Below, piece by piece: positions 5,408 to 9,039 of a stretch of 9,039 bases of DNA. Position numbers and translations under genes: made by a program. The notes under the pieces were generated by a model. It did no database searches. It was not told the DNA's origin and saw only the letters and a list, made by a program, of their open reading frames with translations. Location: NCBI GenBank assembly GCA_913047525.1, contig CAJWUS010000050.1, positions 1-9,039 of the forward strand. Reading direction: 5' to 3'. Position 1 is the stretch's first letter. The number at the start of each line of letters is the position of its first letter. Origin of the DNA: an uncultured Flavobacteriales bacterium (GTDB lineage: Bacteria; Bacteroidota; Bacteroidia; Flavobacteriales; BACL11).

Positions 5408-7414
5408 GTGAATAAATTAAATATCGATAAATTATCCGTAATCGGAGCTGGGCAAATTGGCCCGGATATATGCTTACACTTTACTAAAGTATTCTGGAAG
5501 AATAATGTAGAATTTGTAATCGTAGATATTTCCGAAGAGGCATTGGCCAATGCTAAATCTAAGATTGAAAAGAAAATTAGTAAAGGAGAAGAAACAGGTG
5601 CCTTCAAAACTGAGATGGCAGAAACGATGCGAAACAGCATCACTTATACTTCTGATTATGATTTGATAAAAGGATCCGGAATCGTATTGGAAGCTGCTAC
5701 TGAAGATGAGAAAATTAAGAACCTCATATTTAAGCAAGTAGAAGCATTAACAGACGATAATTGTTTGTTCTTGTCGAACTCTTCACACATGCGGCCTGAA
5801 GTGATTTTCAGAAATATGAAAAACAAGAAAAGATGTTTAGTAACGCATTACTTCTTTCCTGCAGAAAGAAATCCTGTTGTTGAGATTGTACCTGGAAAAG
5901 AAACTGATGCTCATATTACAGAAACTCTAATGGAGTTTTATGAGGCTATTGGTAAAGTGCCAATAGAAGTCAGAAGTTTTTATGGTTATGCAATCGATCC
6001 AATTTTTGAAGGATTATGTGAGCTGGCAATTCTTTGTTTAGAAAAAGGTTACGGAACAGTAAAAGAAATCGATAAGATGGCTCAGAAAACACTTCGTCAA
6101 GGAGTAGGGCCATTTACTGCACTAAATCTTACAGGAGGTAATCCTATTACCAATCATGGATTAGAAGAAATGAGGGATACTCACATTCAATGGTTTAGAT
6201 CTCCTAAGAAATTACAAGAAATAACGGAAAGCGGAGAAATGTGGAATACGGCTAAACGAGATGAGCAAGTTGATGTTGACCCTAAAAAAGAAAAAATTCT
6301 AAGAAAACAATTCCTTGGAGGATATTTTGCCTTAGTTTGTTACATTATCGACTTAGGAATTACGAATGTGAACGATTTGGATATGGCTACTGAGATAGCT
6401 TTAGTTATCTCAGCTCCTTTTACATTAATGAATAAAGTTGGAATAGATAAAGCACATTCATTAGTGAAAGAATGGTGTGCTGAACATGCAGAATTCCCTT
6501 TTCCAGAATCTTTAGATAAAGCTAAAACTAATGGAGGTTGGAAAGTTTCAAGAGTTATCGCTAAGAAAAAGGACAATATCGCTATATTGACAATTAGAAG
6601 GCCCAAAGTGTTGAATGCGTTAAATTTAGAAGTGCTTACAGAATTAAAAGAAGAAATAGAAAAAGCAGAAAACGATTTATCTATTGAAGGAATTGTAATC
6701 ACTGGATTTGGTACCAAAGCGTTTGTTTCAGGTGCTGACATAAATATGTTATCATCTTTAAAAACTCCAGAGGAAGGGTATGATAATTCGCACACTTTCC
6801 AAGGGTTAATTAATACAATAGAAGAATGTAAAAAATCAACAGTTTGCGCATTAAACGGCTTTGCATTTGGTGGAGGAAATGAATTAGCCATCACTTGCAC
6901 TGCAAGAATAGCCAGGAAAGGGTTAGCTGTTGTTGCTTGTCAGCCAGAAGTGAACTTAGGATTTATTCCAGGAGCTGGAGGTACTCAGAGATTACCGAGA
7001 TTAGTAGGAGTAGATATAGCAGCTGAAATATTAAGAACAGCTCGCCCAGTGTCTGGACAAGAAGCTGAAGAAATTGGATTGGTTGATAAAGTAGTAGAAG
7101 GTGATTTAGTGGAATACGCAGTAGAATTTACCAAACAATTAATCAAAGGAGAAATTCAACCAAAAGAATTTATGAAACAGGGAAGTAGTGAGGGCTTTAT
7201 GCCGAAAGAAGTGAACATAGGTCACTTGAGTAAGAAAATTGATGAGATTATGAACAAAGCCATTTATGAAGGAATCAAATTACCATTGACTGAGGCGTTG
7301 GAGTTAGAATCTAAATTGTTTGGAGAATGTATTTTAACAGAGGACATGAAAATTGGATTGGACAATTTTATGGAAAACGGACCAAGAGTTAAGGCTGAAT
7401 TTAAGCATAGTTAA
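5408..7414 (+). CDS. Bifunctional 3-hydroxyacyl-CoA dehydrogenase / enoyl-CoA hydratase (dehydrogenase domain first)
   Basis: This 668-residue cytoplasmic enzyme is likely to hydrate enoyl-CoA and oxidise the resulting (S)-3-hydroxyacyl-CoA with NAD. The Rossmann motif GAGQIG is at 13-18. Dehydrogenase active-site matches are Ser126 (NSSHMRP), His147 and Glu159 (THYFFPAERNPVVEIV), with the same His-to-Glu spacing as HADH. The position of the catalytic Asn (usual GFIVNR) is Asp197 in GYAIDP. The helical dehydrogenase part runs to about 375. The hydratase domain (about 385-640) keeps the oxyanion region AFVSGADI (438-445), GGGNELA with Glu492, and QPEVNLG with Glu514, then GAGGTQRLPRLVG. FadB and FadJ have the opposite domain order; B. 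subtilis FadN and archaeal crotonyl-CoA hydratase/3-hydroxybutyryl-CoA dehydrogenases share this one. At 668 residues it is nearer the archaeal size. GTG is the only start that preserves the Rossmann motif, because a TAA lies just upstream. Chain-length preference is unknown. Confidence 0.92.
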   Translation: MNKLNIDKLSVIGAGQIGPDICLHFTKVFWKNNVEFVIVDISEEALANAKSKIEKKISKGEETGAFKTEMAETMRNSITYTSDYDLIKGSGIVLEAATEDEKIKNLIFKQVEALTDDNCLFLSNSSHMRPEVIFRNMKNKKRCLVTHYFFPAERNPVVEIVPGKETDAHITETLMEFYEAIGKVPIEVRSFYGYAIDPIFEGLCELAILCLEKGYGTVKEIDKMAQKTLRQGVGPFTALNLTGGNPITNHGLEEMRDTHIQWFRSPKKLQEITESGEMWNTAKRDEQVDVDPKKEKILRKQFLGGYFALVCYIIDLGITNVNDLDMATEIALVISAPFTLMNKVGIDKAHSLVKEWCAEHAEFPFPESLDKAKTNGGWKVSRVIAKKKDNIAILTIRRPKVLNALNLEVLTELKEEIEKAENDLSIEGIVITGFGTKAFVSGADINMLSSLKTPEEGYDNSHTFQGLINTIEECKKSTVCALNGFAFGGGNELAITCTARIARKGLAVVACQPEVNLGFIPGAGGTQRLPRLVGVDIAAEILRTARPVSGQEAEEIGLVDKVVEGDLVEYAVEFTKQLIKGEIQPKEFMKQGSSEGFMPKEVNIGHLSKKIDEIMNKAIYEGIKLPLTEALELESKLFGECILTEDMKIGLDNFMENGPRVKAEFKHS

Positions 7415-7447
7415 TTTTTGATAATAACAAGAAAAAGATAAACAAAT

Positions 7448-7499
7448 AAGGAATATTAACTATATACTTTAAATAGTGAATAGTTAGTATTAATTCCTT
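7448..7499 (+). repeat. Interrupted inverted repeat upstream of tnaA
   Basis: AAGGAAT (7448-7454) and TAACTAT (7457-7463) pair with ATAGTTA (7480-7486) and ATTCCTT (7493-7499), giving two 7-bp stems around a 16-base loop, with an asymmetric internal bulge (2 against 6 bases). It ends 15 bases before the tryptophanase ATG. It could be an operator, a leader RNA structure controlling tnaA, or a weak processing/termination structure between the two genes; it lacks a terminator-type U-run. Confidence 0.5.
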
Positions 7500-7514
7500 T
7501 AAAATATAAAGGAT

Positions 7515-8927
7515 ATGAAACACAAAGTAACAATAGAACCATTTAAAATAAAATCGGTAGAACCAATCCCGATGAATACAGAGAAAGAAAGAAAAGAATT
7601 CTTGAAAGAAGCATTTTATAATCCATTTTTATTAAATTCATCTCAAGTAATAATTGATTTTTTGACTGATAGTGGCACTTCAGCAATGAGTACAAAACAA
7701 TGGGCAGGAATTATGTTGGGAGATGAATCTTATGCAGGATCAAGTTCATGGTTAAAAATGGAAGCTATAGTTCAAGATTTAACATCGCATGAATATATAC
7801 TCCCAACGCATCAAGGAAGAGCAGCAGAAAGAATTATTTATGGATATTTGGGAGAAAAGGGAAAAACTTTTATTAGTAATACCCATTTTGATACTACAAG
7901 AGCAAATATTGAGTTTTCAGGCTCTGATGCTATGGATATTCCAATTCCAGAATCCGTAGATACTTCTTTAATATCTCCTTTTAAAGGTAATATGGATGTA
8001 GAAAAATTAGAAGCTATAATTATTGAGAAAGGTGCTGAAAATATTGGTGCTGTTATTTTAACAGTAACCAACAATAGTGGAGGAGGGCAGCCTGTAAGTA
8101 TGAAGAATGCAAAAGATGTAGCAGTGATATGTAAAAAATATAATGTCATATATATATTAGATTGTTGTAGAATAGCTGAGAATGCATATTTTATTAAACA
8201 TCGTGAAAAAGAATATAAAGATTATACTTATAAACAAATAGCACAAGAAATGTTTGCTTTAGCAGATGGATCTGTAATGAGTTCCAAAAAAGATGCTTTA
8301 GTTAATATGGGTGGTTTTCTTAGTTTAAAAGATAAACATTTAGCAGATGAATGTAAGAATTTATTGATAATCACTGAAGGTTTTACAACTTATGGTGGTT
8401 TATCGGGTAGAGATATGGAAGCTTTAGCTATAGGATTAGAAGAAGGTTTTCATTCAGATTATCTAGAGTATAGAATTAAAAGTACAGCATATCTAGGAGA
8501 ACGACTAAATTCAATGGGAATTCCTGTTATGATGCCAATCGGAGGGCATGCAGTATATGTTGATGCTAAGAAATTATACCCTCATATTCCAGTAAATAAA
8601 TATCCGGGACAAGCATTAGTTTGTGAGTTATATGAGAAATCTGGAATTAGAGTTGTTGAAATTGGATCTGTGATGTTCGGGAAATATAATAGTAATGGAA
8701 AATTAATTCCAGCAGCAATGGAACTAGTTAGATTAGCAATACCTAGAAGAGTATATACACAAAGTCATATAGAGTATGTAATTGAAACATTTGAAGAGAT
8801 AAATAGAGAAAAGGATAAAGTAAAAGGATTGAAGATAATTGAAGAAACTGAATTTCTAAGACATTTTACTGCAAAATTTGAAAACTATAAATTAGATGAC
8901 AAAGCACTTTGCTGTGAGACGCAATGA
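7515..8927 (+). CDS. tnaA: Tryptophanase (tryptophan indole-lyase)
   Basis: This 470-residue PLP enzyme splits L-tryptophan into indole, pyruvate and ammonia. It aligns end to end with E. coli TnaA (471 residues) and the related tyrosine phenol-lyase. Key residues are TDSGT (51-55), Tyr73 (GDESYAG), PTHQGR (97-102), Asp216 and Arg219 (LDCCRIAENAYF), the PLP lysine Lys259 (SSKKD), YGGLSGRDMEA (293-303) and Arg406 (VRLAIPRR). Specificity positions favour tryptophanase: Asp126 in HFDTT, Ile383 in VEIGS where tyrosine phenol-lyase has Arg, and His450 in LRHFTAKF where the lyase has Phe. Some segments (AMSTKQWAGIMLGDE) look more lyase-like, so it sits between the two reference types. A short tail ending DDKALCCETQ extends beyond the E. 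coli C-terminus. It lies 100 bases after the acyl-CoA gene without a clear terminator between them, and is followed by a strong terminator. The ribosome site is weak (AAAGGAT). Confidence 0.93.
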   Translation: MKHKVTIEPFKIKSVEPIPMNTEKERKEFLKEAFYNPFLLNSSQVIIDFLTDSGTSAMSTKQWAGIMLGDESYAGSSSWLKMEAIVQDLTSHEYILPTHQGRAAERIIYGYLGEKGKTFISNTHFDTTRANIEFSGSDAMDIPIPESVDTSLISPFKGNMDVEKLEAIIIEKGAENIGAVILTVTNNSGGGQPVSMKNAKDVAVICKKYNVIYILDCCRIAENAYFIKHREKEYKDYTYKQIAQEMFALADGSVMSSKKDALVNMGGFLSLKDKHLADECKNLLIITEGFTTYGGLSGRDMEALAIGLEEGFHSDYLEYRIKSTAYLGERLNSMGIPVMMPIGGHAVYVDAKKLYPHIPVNKYPGQALVCELYEKSGIRVVEIGSVMFGKYNSNGKLIPAAMELVRLAIPRRVYTQSHIEYVIETFEEINREKDKVKGLKIIEETEFLRHFTAKFENYKLDDKALCCETQ

Positions 8928-8959
8928 TAAAAAGATAATATAGAAAACCGACAAAATAA

Positions 8960-8989
8960 AAACCCACTCAAATGAGTGGGTTTATTTTT
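8960..8989 (+). terminator. Strong rho-independent terminator after tnaA
   Basis: AAACCCACTC (8960-8969) pairs perfectly with GAGTGGGTTT (8974-8983) around an AAAT loop, a 10-bp stem, followed by TTTATTTTT. It lies 32 bases after the tryptophanase stop and is A-rich upstream and T-rich downstream, so it could work from both directions. Confidence 0.9.
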
Positions 8990-8992
8990 GGT

Positions 8993-9024
8993 GGACCTCT
9001 CGGTCCTAATTTCGAACTTTTTTA
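8993..9024 (+). repeat. 32-base repeat, copy 2 (window end)
   Basis: This is the second copy of the repeat at 5175-5206 (27 of 32 identical). In this copy GGACC-TCTC-GGTCC (8993-9006) forms a perfect 5-bp hairpin that copy 1 lacks. Read in the same frame as copy 1 it gives GPLGPNFELF and a TAG stop, but the frame is only about 20 codons long and starts inside the terminator, so it is not called as a gene. The remaining 15 bases of the window show nothing recognisable. Confidence 0.7.
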
Positions 9025-9039
9025 GAAACATATTGTGTA

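Noticed and set aside
6340..6900. Long open frame on the minus strand inside the hydratase gene, and similar antisense frames within moaC-mogA, moaE, moeA and tnaA
   Set aside because: They lie wholly within well-supported genes, show no family motifs, and arise from codon bias on the opposite strand.
7415..7514. A TnaC-like leader peptide upstream of tnaA
   Set aside because: No short frame with a Trp codon is present; there is no TGG in the interval.
8990..9024. Reverse-strand sequence GTTCGAAATTAGG...GGTCCACCA resembling a tRNA or tmRNA 3' end (T-loop-like TTCGAAA, terminal CCA)
   Set aside because: The bases flanking the T-loop-like part do not form a 5-bp T-stem and no acceptor partner or anticodon arm is visible, so it is not a tRNA; the match to 5175-5206 explains it better.
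8972..9025. Possible tiny gene MSGFIFGGPLGPNFELF
   Set aside because: Its ATG lies in the loop of the tnaA terminator and there is no ribosome site or promoter; the coding-like pattern is accounted for by the repeat.

Overview
The window looks like a chromosomal piece of a member of the Bacteroidota, probably Flavobacteriia-like. The evidence is strong AT-richness, TAA-dominated stops, very weak Shine-Dalgarno sequences, a TAnnTTTG-type -7 promoter element, and protein families typical of that phylum. This placement is an inference from style, not from a marker gene.

Layout. (1) Positions 2-565 (+) hold the 3' part of a di-iron RIC/ScdA/YtfE-type iron-sulfur cluster repair gene, cut by the window edge and followed by a hairpin terminator. 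(2) Positions 620-4727 (-) are one compact operon read right to left: moeA, mobA, moaD, moaE, a moaC-mogA fusion, and a TauE/SafE (TSUP) membrane transporter. Neighbouring genes overlap or lie within 15 bases of each other. The operon covers every molybdenum cofactor step after the MoaA reaction, including guanylylation for bis-MGD enzymes. moaA and a MoaD-activating enzyme (MoeB type) are not in the window. (3) Positions 4728-5407 are a degraded intergenic zone. It holds a small Cys/His-rich membrane protein gene broken by an in-frame TAG, then the C-terminal scrap of an IS3-family transposase. (4) Positions 5408-7414 (+) encode a two-domain 3-hydroxyacyl-CoA dehydrogenase / enoyl-CoA hydratase in the order dehydrogenase then hydratase. 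(5) Positions 7515-8927 (+) encode tryptophanase, followed by a strong terminator and a short repeat at the window end.

The most interesting signal is regulatory. The moeA promoter and the region upstream of the dehydrogenase/hydratase gene carry nearly the same 14-base dyad (ATGATATATxTCAT). It resembles an FNR/CRP-family box (TGAT-N4-ATCA). In both places its centre lies exactly 33 bases from the centre of a -7-like element, which is the geometry of a class II activated promoter. Together with cofactor synthesis for Mo enzymes and an NO/oxidative-damage repair protein, this suggests a low-oxygen or nitrogen-oxide regulon reaching both the Moco operon and the acyl-CoA gene. That link is inference. 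Other points of note are the TAG-split Cys/His gene, a 32-base repeat shared between the end of that gene and the window end, an Asn-to-Asp change at a catalytic position of the dehydrogenase, and an inverted repeat just ahead of tryptophanase.
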